Assembly (NCBI GenBank): GCA_965263375.1
Contig: OZ253669.1
Coordinates: 558,001 to 622,000 of the forward strand
Reading direction: 5' to 3'
DNA length: 64,000 nucleotides
From: JAJFFW01 sp965263375
GTDB taxonomy: Bacteria > Pseudomonadota > Alphaproteobacteria > Caulobacterales > Parvularculaceae
The position numbers and the translations under genes were made by a program. Below the pieces are notes generated by a model. It was not told the origin of the DNA. It was given only the letters and a program-made list of their open reading frames with translations, and did not search any database. Below, piece by piece: positions 41,968 through 50,756 of the stretch. Position 1 is the first letter of the stretch; each line of letters begins with the position of its first letter.

Positions 41968-43557
41968 ATGAGCGATCTAAACAAAAAGCGGCCTGTGCGG
42001 CGCGCGTTAATTTCCGTTTCCGATAAAACTGGTATTGAAGATTTTGCTGCACGGCTGGCAGCCAGCGGTGTTGAGTTGATCTCAACCGGCGGCACCGCCA
42101 AGGCGCTTCGAGCTGCTGGATTAGAGATTCGGGACGTTTCTGATTTAACAAAATTCCCTGAAATTATGGATGGCCGGGTAAAAACGCTTCACCCGGCTGT
42201 GCATGGCGGCCTTCTTGCTGATCGCGATAAGCCTGCTCATTTGGATGCGATGAATGAGCATAATATTGGCCCCATCGATTTGTTGGTGGTCAATCTTTAT
42301 CCGTTTGAAAAAACAGTGGCGAGTGGGGCTGACGCCATAACATGTGTTGAGAATATTGACATCGGCGGCCCGGCGATGATCCGCGCGGCGGCCAAAAATC
42401 ATAGCGGCGTTGCTGTTATTACGGACCCTGATGATTATGATGTCGTTGAAGAGCTTGAAAAAGAGGGTGGCTTAAGCTTTGCAATACGTCGGCGTTTGGC
42501 GGCGAAAGCTTTTGCGCGCACCGCCGCTTATGACAGCGCTATCGCTGAGTGGATGGCTGAGCAGGAGGAAGACGTATTTCCAACCCGCCTTAGCGTCTCA
42601 GGTGCGCGCCAGGAAGTGCTGCGGTATGGCGAGAACCCGCATCAAGAAGCCGCACTTTACATTAGCGGGTCAAGCCGCCCTGGCGCTGCGACCGCCCGTC
42701 AGATCCAAGGCAAGCCGCTTTCTTATAACAATCTAAATGATACGGATGCGGCGTATGAGTTAATTGGCGAGCTTGGACAAAGCCGTCCGTCAGTCGCCAT
42801 TATAAAGCACGCAAACCCATGTGGTGTGGCTGAGGCTGATAGTTTAAGCGAGGCTTATGAGCTTGCGTTGCGCTGTGACCCTGTCTCAGCTTTTGGCGGC
42901 ATTATTGCGCTAAACGGAACACTTGATAAAGCGACGGCGGAAAAAATCACTGAAATTTTTACTGAAGTCATTATTGCCCCTGATGCGGATGAAGACGCCC
43001 TAGCGGTATTGTCAAAGAAAAAGAACCTGCGCGTTTTACTCGCTGGCGCCATACCGGACCCTGCCACTGCTGGAAAGGTTATTAAACCGATTGCAGGCGG
43101 CTTTTTGGCTCAATCACGAGATAGCGGGCGCGTCACAAAGGAAGATTTAAAAGTTGTCACAAAGCGCGCGCCCACAGCGCAGGAGCTAGACGACATGCTT
43201 TTCGCGTTCCGCGTCGCTAAGCATGTTAAATCCAATGCTATTGTATACGTGAAAGACGGTGCGACAGCGGGTATTGGCGCCGGACAGATGAGCCGTGTGG
43301 ATTCAAGTCGTATCGCTGCGCAAAAAGCTGGCGAAGCTGCGATCGCGGCGGGGCTTGATGTTTCCTTGGCGAAGGGGTCTGTCGTGGCTTCAGATGCATT
43401 TTTTCCGTTTGCTGATGGGCTGCTTGCTGCTGCAGAAGCGGGCGCGACGGCGATTATTCAGCCAGGTGGTTCAGTGCGAGACGAAGAAGTGATCGCGGCT
43501 GCGGATGAGGCCGGTCTTGCAATGGCGTTTTCCGGCATGCGCCACTTCCGCCACTAG
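41968..43557 (+). CDS. purH: Bifunctional AICAR transformylase/IMP cyclohydrolase
   Basis: A 529-residue enzyme for the last two steps of IMP synthesis. The N-terminal cyclohydrolase domain opens RRALISVSDKTGIEDFAARL and holds STGGTAKALRAAGL, FPEIMDGRVKTLHPAVHGGL. The transformylase part has RYGENPHQEAALYISG, LNDTDAAYELIGELG, the catalytic KHANPCGVAEADSLSEAY and AFGGIIALN, plus ends with FADGLLAAAEAGATAIIQPG. The ATG at 41968 has GAGGGAG upstream; an in-frame Met at 41947 is less likely. I looked for a ZTP riboswitch in the leader and did not find it. Confidence 0.97.
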   Translation: MSDLNKKRPVRRALISVSDKTGIEDFAARLAASGVELISTGGTAKALRAAGLEIRDVSDLTKFPEIMDGRVKTLHPAVHGGLLADRDKPAHLDAMNEHNIGPIDLLVVNLYPFEKTVASGADAITCVENIDIGGPAMIRAAAKNHSGVAVITDPDDYDVVEELEKEGGLSFAIRRRLAAKAFARTAAYDSAIAEWMAEQEEDVFPTRLSVSGARQEVLRYGENPHQEAALYISGSSRPGAATARQIQGKPLSYNNLNDTDAAYELIGELGQSRPSVAIIKHANPCGVAEADSLSEAYELALRCDPVSAFGGIIALNGTLDKATAEKITEIFTEVIIAPDADEDALAVLSKKKNLRVLLAGAIPDPATAGKVIKPIAGGFLAQSRDSGRVTKEDLKVVTKRAPTAQELDDMLFAFRVAKHVKSNAIVYVKDGATAGIGAGQMSRVDSSRIAAQKAGEAAIAAGLDVSLAKGSVVASDAFFPFADGLLAAAEAGATAIIQPGGSVRDEEVIAAADEAGLAMAFSGMRHFRH

Positions 43558-43583
43558 GGTGTAAGGTAACGGACAAAAAACTA

Positions 43584-43620
43584 GAGCAACCCGGCCAAGA
43601 TGACGGGCCGGCGTTGCTCT
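43584..43620. terminator. Bidirectional terminator between purH and the glutamate dehydrogenase gene
   Basis: GAGCAACCCGGCC pairs with GGCCGGCGTTGCTC around an eight-base loop. It lies between two converging genes; the T-run is weak on both strands, so it may be partly Rho-assisted. Confidence 0.6.
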
Positions 43621-43658
43621 TGATTATTTGTTGTACATTTAATCGAAAAATTTCGTCA

Positions 43659-46600
43659 CTATTCGGAATGTACAATAGCCATCTGTAGGCGCTCTTCTAA
43701 ATCCGCGAGCTTGCGGTTAAGGAGCGACAACTTTGCAACGCTAGCATTCGCATTGATGTCCAGCTCGATGACAAACCTTTCAACGCTCGAAAAGACCTCT
43801 GGGCGTGCTGCGATCCAGTTTTGGTAAAGCTCTGACAACCAAGTTTCAGGCTCTCCTTGCGGGGCGACGCCGGACTGGGCGATCATATGGCCGCTTAAAG
43901 CGAATTGGCGCATCCGCAAATCTTCTAATAAGCGGCGTACTGCCGTCTTCTCATAATAATCGCTGCGCCGTGCATGTTTAGCGGTGTGGCGCACGGAGTC
44001 TATTTTAAGCTGATCACCAATAAAAAAGAACGCTGCGCCAGCATCTTTGATAGCCCAGCCGGTGTCTTTTGAAAGGTTGATAATGTCTAAGCTATTTTCC
44101 ATCGCTGGCATGAGGGCGGCGCTATTCGCCAATCTTTCCGTCGCGCCGCGGGCGAGCCATTCGGCGCGCCGCTCGGTCAAGCGTTGACGGGGGCCGTCTG
44201 GAAGAATTGATGCCAGATGGCTTTCAAGCTCTTCAATTTCATTTTCGTACTCAGCCGTAACGCCTTGCACCCCATGCTCGGCCAGCAATGTGCTTGTTTT
44301 CACGCCGCTGATTAATCGGTACATCAGTTCACGAAGCAAGCTTGATGCCGCCATATGAAGGCCTGTTTGAACATCGGCGTTCGCTTTGTTGTCAAGGTCG
44401 TCAATAGCCTGGGTGTAATCTTTAAGTTTTAAAACCCGTTTGGCGCCCTCATAAGCAAGCGCAATATCCGCTAAGGCCGCGCCGGTGGTTTCACTAACAC
44501 GGAACAAAAAGCTTGAGCCGCATTTTTCAATAACTTCGTTAGAAAGCCGTGTTGCGATTATTTCACGGCGCAGACGATGTGATGTTATTGCTTCATTAAA
44601 TTGGTGCAGCTTTTGGGGGAAGTAAGCATAGAGCTCACTTTCAAAGGCCGGGTCATCGGGTGTTTGGGACGTGGTCAGTTCTTCAAACAGCCAGTTTTTT
44701 GCGTACGCCATCAAAGTGGCGAGCTCTGGTCTGGTGAGGCCCGCATTGTCCGCCGCGCGTTTTTCGATTTCCTCAGCATCTGGGAGGCGTTCAAGCGCAC
44801 GGTCTAGCCTGCCGTTCTTTTCCATATCAAGCATGAAGCGAGCATGGGCTTGTAAGTTTTCGACTGCTTCTGCTTCGCGAAGAGAAAGCGCGCCAGTTTG
44901 GCGATAATTGTGGATGAGCACATGGTCTGCAACATCATCTGTCATATCACTAAGCAGCGGGTTGCGCTCTTCTTGGGATAAGGCGCCTTTTTCAATCGCA
45001 TTGGCGAGAAGAATTTTGATATTAACTTCGTGATCAGAGGAATCAACGCCAGCGGAATTGTCGATTGCGTCCGTATTGATGCGCCCGCCCATTTGCGCAA
45101 AGGCGATGCGTGCATCCTGGGTGAGGCCAAGATTAGCGCCCTCGCCAATGACTTTTGCGCGAACCTCTTCAATATCAACGCGCACGGCGTCATTATTGCG
45201 ATCGCCAACGCGCCAATGGTCTTCATCGCTCGCTTTGAAATAAGTGCCGATACCGCCTAGCCAGAACAGCTCCATTTCTGCTTTCAGGATCGCTTTAATC
45301 AGCTCATTTGGCGTTGCTTTGTCTTTTTCGAAATTGAGGAGCCTTTTAATCTCAGGCGTCAAGTCAATAGATTTGGCGCTGCGGGAAAAAACGCCGCCGC
45401 CTTTCGATATTAATTTGGCGTTATAGTCCTGCCACGAACTACGCGGCGTCTCAAACAGACGCTTGCGTTCTTGGAACGAAATGGCTGGGTCCGGCTCAGG
45501 ATCAATGAAAATATCGCGGTGGTCAAAGGCTGCGATCAACTTGATTTGTTCAGACAGCAACATACCATTGCCGAACACATCGCCGGACATATCGCCGACC
45601 CCAGCGACCGTAAAGGGCTGTGTTTGAATGTCTTTACCCATTTCACGGAAGTGTCGTTTAACCGCTTCCCAGCCGCCACGGGCGGTGATGCCCATGGCTT
45701 TGTGGTCATAACCGGCAGAGCCGCCGGAGGCGAATGCGTCTCCAAGCCAGAACCCATATTGGGTTGAAATTTCATTCGCAGTATCAGAGAACTGGGCGGT
45801 GCCTTTATCGGCCGCGACCACAAGATACGGGTCATCCCCATCCCAACGAATAACATTTTGTGGCGGTGTAATGGCGCCATCGACAATATTGTCGGTTAAG
45901 TCGAGCATGCCGCTGATGAAGACTTTATAAGCGGCGCGCCCTTCTTCATACACCGCGTTACGGTCACCATCGACGGGCAATTGTTTAGGGTAAAAACACC
46001 CTTTTGAACCACTAGGTACGATCACAGCGTTTTTCACACGCTGTGCTTTTACAAGACCAAGAACTTCTGTGCGGAAATCTTCGCGGCGATCAGACCAGCG
46101 AAGTCCGCCGCGAGAAACAGGCCCAAAGCGTAAGTGGACGCCGTCCACACGGGGGCCGGATACAAAAATCTCCCGATAGGGCTTAGGGTCTGGTAATTCG
46201 GCAAGGGCGTTGCTGTCGAGCTTAAAAGATATATATGGCTTATGGGCCCCGTTTGCATTCAACTGGTAATAGTTTGTGCGCGTCATTGCTTCAAAAAGAT
46301 TGAGGAAACGGCGCAAAATGCGATCTTCATCGAGGCTGGAGACTTCCTCCAGGGCGGAAGTAACGGTTGCGCAGGCGCCGTCCACTTCTTTGCGGCGATA
46401 TTCAAGATCGCTTGGGCCGGCTGGGTTAAAGCGCGCATGGAAAACGTCAACCAGACCTTTTACAATGGTTGGGTGCTTGGCCAAAACTTCAGCGATATAG
46501 TTTTGCGAAAATTGAAAACCCGCTTGCATATGGTGTTTAGCGGCCGCGCGCAGCATTGATACTTCACGCCAATGCAGCCCTGCAAGGGTGACGAGCGCAT

Positions 46601-48566
46601 TAAACGCATCATCCTCGCAAGAGCCTTCAAGGACAGCATCGATTGCGTCTTCCAACAGCGGCTTGACGCCCATGACATCAATGGCGCGGCCATGTGGTTC
46701 TTCTGCAAAGAAATTGTGCAGCCATATGTTTTCACCCGCTGGGTGGTTGGTCGGTCTGATGGCGCCGCCCGCTTCTTGCGCAACATTGAGGCCTAAATTT
46801 TCTATCGTCGGAATTAGATCCGATAATTTCATGGGGCCGTTAGCGGAGTAAAGCTTTAGGCGAATTTGCGATTTGCTATCAGAAGGCAGACGATACGCGC
46901 GCGGTTGCAGCGGGTTTCGGTCCAGCGTTTCAATGACCGCAATGTCCTCAAGGGCTTCGGCGCCGCTTGTGACCTCGCGATAGGCGGCGTCAAAAGCGTT
47001 CTCATAGCGCTCATAAAGATGTGGGGGCGTGTCTTCATGGGTGTGTATCGCCTCTAGAAGATTATCGCGCCACTCACGGCAGATGACGCTGATTTCTTCC
47101 GTCAGCGTCTCTGCGCCAGGGCCCTGCGGGGCGCCTTGATCGATGCCGATGATAAAATGCACCCGGACAAGGGTCGCATCATCAAAGCTCGGATAGAACG
47201 CCGAAACGCGTCCCTGAAAAGTTTGGGCAAGGTGTGCGCCGATTTTCTCGCGAACATCAGAATTAAATCGGTCGCGGGGAATAAAGACCAGCGCTGAAAT
47301 AAATCGATCGAAACGGTCTCGGCGTAAAAACAAACTTACGCGGGGGCGCTTATAAAGCCGTAAAATGCCGTGACTTGTCAGCGCTAAGGTTTCAACATCA
47401 ACTTGGAAGATATCGTCCCGTGGGTAAGTCTCAAGAATGTTAACCAGCGCTTTTTCGTTGTGGCTGCCGGGTGGGAATTCGATATGCTCTAGAACTTTGC
47501 GGAGCTTTGCGCGTATCAGGGGAATATCCGAAGCGGGGCGGTTATAAGCATCAGCCGTAAACAATCCAACGAAACGCTCTTCGCCCGTTACTTCTCCGTT
47601 TAGGGAGTAAGATTTTACGCCAATATAATCCATATAGGCGCGGCGATGAACGACGGATTTCACATTAGCTTTCGCTACAAGGATTGGTTCGTGTGACTTC
47701 ATAAAGTCTTCGACCGCAGGGGACAGATGCCCGTCTTCGTCATAAGTCGACTTTAGAACATGGAGGGACTGGTCTCGCAAAATGCCAAGGTCGGCGTCTT
47801 TATCATGGGCGAATTCAACACCTTCGCCATTTGGGCGATAGCGATAGTGGCGCACGCCAAGAAATGCAAAGCGATTGTCCCAAAGCCATTTTAGGAAGTC
47901 GACAGCTTCGCGTTGATCGTCCCGTTCAATGTTTTGCGGGCGGGTGCGTTCCAATTGGGCGATGCAGGCGGCGAGCCTTGCGCGCATCGCTTCCCAATCG
48001 TCTACGGCTAAGGTGACGTTATTGAGAACTTTTTCCAGGCTTGCCTGTAATTGCGTAATTTCAGCGTCGTTAACAGCTGGGTCCATCTCAGCACGGATCA
48101 TTGACTCCCGTACAATTTCACCGTTTTCAGCAAGACGGTTTCCCCTAGTGTCACGGGCAATATCAACAACAGCATTCAAGAAAAAGGAAACTGGTTTTCC
48201 TGCTTCAGTCAGCGCGCCTGAGATTGAATCCACCAAAAACGGGCGGTCATCGGTGATAATGTCCAGGACAAGTCGACGGTCGCGCCAATTGGGGGCGGTT
48301 TGCATGCGAAGGTGAATAAGGCTTTCGCCAGCCGCGCGTTTGGCGCTTATTCGCCAGCTCTCAAAGGCCCGTTCAAGCAAGCCCTCTGCCTGATCAAACC
48401 CAGCATCTTCACCCGTTGCATAACGCACCAGCTGGGTGAGATAGCTTTCAAAGGCCGGGGTTAATCCGTCGGGGAACGTCTCGTTATCGCGCTCTTTTTG
48501 TTTCGCGATATCAATGACTTTTGCAAGTCTTACTTCATCGCTTTCAAGCTTAAATGATTGGCTCAT
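43659..48566 (-). CDS. gdhB: NAD-dependent glutamate dehydrogenase, 180-kDa class
   Basis: A 1,635-residue enzyme that oxidises glutamate to 2-oxoglutarate with NAD. The large N-terminal half is the ACT-like regulatory region of the GDH180 class (ACT/ GDH NAD-family domains). The catalytic domain starts near residue 720 with SGPRVDGVHLRFGPVSRGGL and RWSDRREDFRTEVLGLVKAQ, then NAVIVPSGSKGCFYPKQLPV. The dinucleotide part contains IGEGANLGLTQDARIAFAQM followed by GGRINTDAIDNSAGVDSSDH. The ATG at 48566 has GGAG nine bases upstream; 48587 is an alternative start. The name gdhB follows the 180-kDa family naming; NAD specificity is inferred from family. Confidence 0.93.
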   Translation of the reverse strand: MSQSFKLESDEVRLAKVIDIAKQKERDNETFPDGLTPAFESYLTQLVRYATGEDAGFDQAEGLLERAFESWRISAKRAAGESLIHLRMQTAPNWRDRRLVLDIITDDRPFLVDSISGALTEAGKPVSFFLNAVVDIARDTRGNRLAENGEIVRESMIRAEMDPAVNDAEITQLQASLEKVLNNVTLAVDDWEAMRARLAACIAQLERTRPQNIERDDQREAVDFLKWLWDNRFAFLGVRHYRYRPNGEGVEFAHDKDADLGILRDQSLHVLKSTYDEDGHLSPAVEDFMKSHEPILVAKANVKSVVHRRAYMDYIGVKSYSLNGEVTGEERFVGLFTADAYNRPASDIPLIRAKLRKVLEHIEFPPGSHNEKALVNILETYPRDDIFQVDVETLALTSHGILRLYKRPRVSLFLRRDRFDRFISALVFIPRDRFNSDVREKIGAHLAQTFQGRVSAFYPSFDDATLVRVHFIIGIDQGAPQGPGAETLTEEISVICREWRDNLLEAIHTHEDTPPHLYERYENAFDAAYREVTSGAEALEDIAVIETLDRNPLQPRAYRLPSDSKSQIRLKLYSANGPMKLSDLIPTIENLGLNVAQEAGGAIRPTNHPAGENIWLHNFFAEEPHGRAIDVMGVKPLLEDAIDAVLEGSCEDDAFNALVTLAGLHWREVSMLRAAAKHHMQAGFQFSQNYIAEVLAKHPTIVKGLVDVFHARFNPAGPSDLEYRRKEVDGACATVTSALEEVSSLDEDRILRRFLNLFEAMTRTNYYQLNANGAHKPYISFKLDSNALAELPDPKPYREIFVSGPRVDGVHLRFGPVSRGGLRWSDRREDFRTEVLGLVKAQRVKNAVIVPSGSKGCFYPKQLPVDGDRNAVYEEGRAAYKVFISGMLDLTDNIVDGAITPPQNVIRWDGDDPYLVVAADKGTAQFSDTANEISTQYGFWLGDAFASGGSAGYDHKAMGITARGGWEAVKRHFREMGKDIQTQPFTVAGVGDMSGDVFGNGMLLSEQIKLIAAFDHRDIFIDPEPDPAISFQERKRLFETPRSSWQDYNAKLISKGGGVFSRSAKSIDLTPEIKRLLNFEKDKATPNELIKAILKAEMELFWLGGIGTYFKASDEDHWRVGDRNNDAVRVDIEEVRAKVIGEGANLGLTQDARIAFAQMGGRINTDAIDNSAGVDSSDHEVNIKILLANAIEKGALSQEERNPLLSDMTDDVADHVLIHNYRQTGALSLREAEAVENLQAHARFMLDMEKNGRLDRALERLPDAEEIEKRAADNAGLTRPELATLMAYAKNWLFEELTTSQTPDDPAFESELYAYFPQKLHQFNEAITSHRLRREIIATRLSNEVIEKCGSSFLFRVSETTGAALADIALAYEGAKRVLKLKDYTQAIDDLDNKANADVQTGLHMAASSLLRELMYRLISGVKTSTLLAEHGVQGVTAEYENEIEELESHLASILPDGPRQRLTERRAEWLARGATERLANSAALMPAMENSLDIINLSKDTGWAIKDAGAAFFFIGDQLKIDSVRHTAKHARRSDYYEKTAVRRLLEDLRMRQFALSGHMIAQSGVAPQGEPETWLSELYQNWIAARPEVFSSVERFVIELDINANASVAKLSLLNRKLADLEERLQMAIVHSE

Positions 48567-48731
48567 GGTCCGTTTCTCCGACGACATCTTTTTATGGTTT
48601 ATAAAAAGTAATAACGCGAAGATAGGACGAAATTGTAACGAATTCAGTAACGCCCGCTTATATTAATATTTTACCGGACGTTAAAGTAATCTAACAAAAT
48701 ATGAAGCTTAAGCGCGGTTTCGTTGCGTGTG

Positions 48732-49493
48732 TCACGCAGATAGCGCGGAGGAGCGAGGGTTTGTTTGCGGATGGGATAAGGCGTACGGATCTTCTTTGCC
48801 GCGCCGCACATAGCGGGTGCGCGGAAAACGCGCGCCGATGCGTTGTTGAACTTTGCGCGACACAAACATCAAACCACCGGTAAGGCTTGTTATGACAGCC
48901 AGCGCGGCGATTGCGGTTGCGGCGCCATTTGCTATCCCCAAGCCGAGGGTAATAAAGCTAGCGCCAGGGCCAATTAGGGCGGCGATGCTGCGGCCATGGG
49001 CGACATGAAACCCGGCGGCGACAAAAAGGCCGGCCATCAAGAAGGCGCTCAACAATAATACAAAGCTTGGCGCCGCTTCCGTCAAATGGGGCGCAGGCCC
49101 AGTTAAGAAAACACCCGCGCCGAAAGCAGCGCTTATGACGCATAGGCTTGCGGTGTAGTTTGCGCGCCAGCGAAAGGGGCGGGCTGCGATTTTCTCGCCG
49201 CCGCGAAATTGGCCGCGCATATGCCTGCTGGCAGCAAGGGCGATGATGACCATGGCCAGCCACACGCCCGTGCGGGCGGGATAAGCGCCGCCAGTAATAA
49301 CTGCAATAGAGATCGTAAGGCCTGCAATTAACGCAAGGGCTCCGCCGCTCCAGCGTGAGAGCATATCGATCAGATGAAGGCGCGCGCTGCGCGATAGGCG
49401 CTTGGCTGGTGGGCGAGCTGGCGTTGCTGCTAATTGAGCTCTTTGCTGTAGGTCACGGACAGAAAGACCTGAATGCGCGCGGGATTTGATCAT
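48732..49493 (-). CDS. Uncharacterised membrane protein
   Basis: A 253-residue protein with a basic cytoplasmic N-terminus (residues 1-40) and about six hydrophobic segments (for example GGALALIAGLTISIAVITGG, TGVWLAMVIIALAAS, SLCVISAAFGAGVFLTG, SFVLLLSAFLMAGLFVAAGF, GAATAIAALAVITSLTGGLM). A basic, Arg-rich C-terminal tail follows (RIGARFPRTRYVRRG). I do not recognise a family. It stands alone between the glutamate dehydrogenase gene and the candidate 6S RNA, and is transcribed in the same direction as the former. No function can be assigned. Confidence 0.6.
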   Translation of the reverse strand: MIKSRAHSGLSVRDLQQRAQLAATPARPPAKRLSRSARLHLIDMLSRWSGGALALIAGLTISIAVITGGAYPARTGVWLAMVIIALAASRHMRGQFRGGEKIAARPFRWRANYTASLCVISAAFGAGVFLTGPAPHLTEAAPSFVLLLSAFLMAGLFVAAGFHVAHGRSIAALIGPGASFITLGLGIANGAATAIAALAVITSLTGGLMFVSRKVQQRIGARFPRTRYVRRGKEDPYALSHPQTNPRSSALSA

Positions 49494-49603
49494 AATGGGC
49501 CCAAGTTAAATGGCTGACGAGCGTACACTCTCGTTAAGCGGTTAAAAAGTCGTTAACGCTTCGTTAATCATGCTTGATAAAAAGTTACAGTCTTTTTAAA
49601 GGC
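49494..49603. other. Promoter-side gap of the membrane protein gene
   Basis: The whole gap 49494-49959 (466 bases) holds the hairpin at 49604, the 6S RNA candidate at 49659 and a GC-rich hairpin near 49887-49921. This first part has a GTTAACGCTTCGTTAATC inverted repeat near 49551 but no clear promoter. Confidence 0.4.
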
Positions 49604-49640
49604 GGGCCGCCGACTACACGGGCGATGGTGTCGGCGGCCC
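49604..49640. other. Very stable hairpin upstream of the 6S RNA candidate
   Basis: GGGCCGCCGAC (49604-49614) pairs perfectly with GTCGGCGGCCC (49630-49640) over 11 bp. It is not followed by a long T-run on either strand. Role unknown. Confidence 0.6.
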
Positions 49641-49658
49641 AATTGGCGTTAACGCTGC

Positions 49659-49797
49659 GCATGCGGACAGGGACAGGGCGCGCAGCGTTTGCCTGAAGCG
49701 TTGGGCCGGGGGGTGGCTTCACGCTTCATAACCCACGGGTGCAAGCATCACCGCGGTAGCTTTAAAGTAGGTGGGAAAAGAACGATTGTCCGCATCC
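49659..49797 (+). ncRNA. ssrS: 6S RNA (candidate)
   Basis: The RNA would have a closing stem of ATGCGGACA (49661-49669) with TGTCCGCAT (49787-49795), an internal bulged region, and a terminal hairpin in which GGTGGCTTCAC pairs with GTGCAAGCATCACC around a loop containing ATAACCCACG. That arrangement, with the GGTGGCTTCACxx...ACCCACGGGTG core and ACCGCGG on the 3' side, is how I remember alphaproteobacterial 6S RNA, which binds RNA polymerase sigma-70 holoenzyme. Orientation follows that core. Ends are approximate; a covariance-model search would settle the call. Confidence 0.62.
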
Positions 49798-49959
49798 GAT
49801 CCATCACAGTCGCGTGACAGGGGAAAATTGTGATCGTTAAGGGGCATAAAATGGCGTGTTTTCCAGGCAGATTGACAACATAGCAATTGCCGCCCGCAAT
49901 AATTATGCGCTTTGCGGGCGGCGCCACTGCAGCATGTATACTGCAGCGTGTATAAAGGC

Positions 49960-50655
49960 TTACTGAGAAGGCTTTCGTTTGTAATTGGCGTTTATTTCAA
50001 TGCCAAGCTGATGCAGCTCGCCTCTAATCACCAAAGCGTCCAGATTAAAGGGATCCGTTTTTAAGACCGCAACAACGTCTTCAGCGGCCTGGCGGTTTTT
50101 AAGAAGCGATTTGTAAGCACGTGCGCGGGCGACATAGCCGCTGGCGCTCGTGAAACCTTGTTCTTCAGCTGCGGAAATTGCTTCAATGGTTTTTCGCCAT
50201 TCCTCGTTGGCGGCGTGAATAATCCCGGCGGTTAGGCGCAATTCGCCTGAATTAGGGGCAAGCTTAATGGCTTGAATGATAGCGCTCAACGCATTCTTCG
50301 GGTTTTCAGCTTCCAGCCAAGCTTGGGCCGCCTGTTCAAGTAAGCGGGCGCGTATTAAGATGTCTCCGGCATCTGGGCGCTCACTTGCTTCAATAAGACG
50401 GATAGCGGCGAGCTTAGGATATCCAGCAGCGAGATCAGCAACCGCTAGACAATGGGCGGCGCGTGCGCCTCCTCCTTGATTGGCCCATTGCTCAGCAATC
50501 ATACGGCCTGTGTCTATGTCGGTGTTCACTGCTTTAACACAGCTTTCATAACGATCGCCATTTTGCCCAAAATCGGGGTTCGAGCGATCTTGAACATCAT
50601 AAGGCGCTTCTGGGGTGAAGGCGGCGAAAAGGAAAACAGAGAGCAACATAGACAT
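49960..50655 (-). CDS. Exported protein with TPR-like helical repeats
   Basis: A 231-residue protein with a short signal-like N-terminus (MLLSVFLFAAFTPEA). The rest is helical with pairs that resemble tetratricopeptide repeats: ILIRARLLEQAAQAWLEAEN, PKNALSAIIQAIKLAPNSGE, YVARARAYKSLLKNRQAAED, VVAVLKTDPFNLDALVIRGE. The P-x-x-A spacing is TPR-like, so it probably mediates protein contacts in the periplasm. A SD-like AGAGAGCAAC precedes the ATG. It is monocistronic between the 6S candidate and divL. Confidence 0.75.
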   Translation of the reverse strand: MSMLLSVFLFAAFTPEAPYDVQDRSNPDFGQNGDRYESCVKAVNTDIDTGRMIAEQWANQGGGARAAHCLAVADLAAGYPKLAAIRLIEASERPDAGDILIRARLLEQAAQAWLEAENPKNALSAIIQAIKLAPNSGELRLTAGIIHAANEEWRKTIEAISAAEEQGFTSASGYVARARAYKSLLKNRQAAEDVVAVLKTDPFNLDALVIRGELHQLGIEINANYKRKPSQ

Positions 50656-50756
50656 GTTGCTCTTATAGACCGGAAAATCGCGGCGAAAAAGCGGCGGTAA
50701 GGCCCGGTTACTAGTTTATAGATCTTGGGCGGCCTAGCAGCCTTAAAAAGAGGGCT

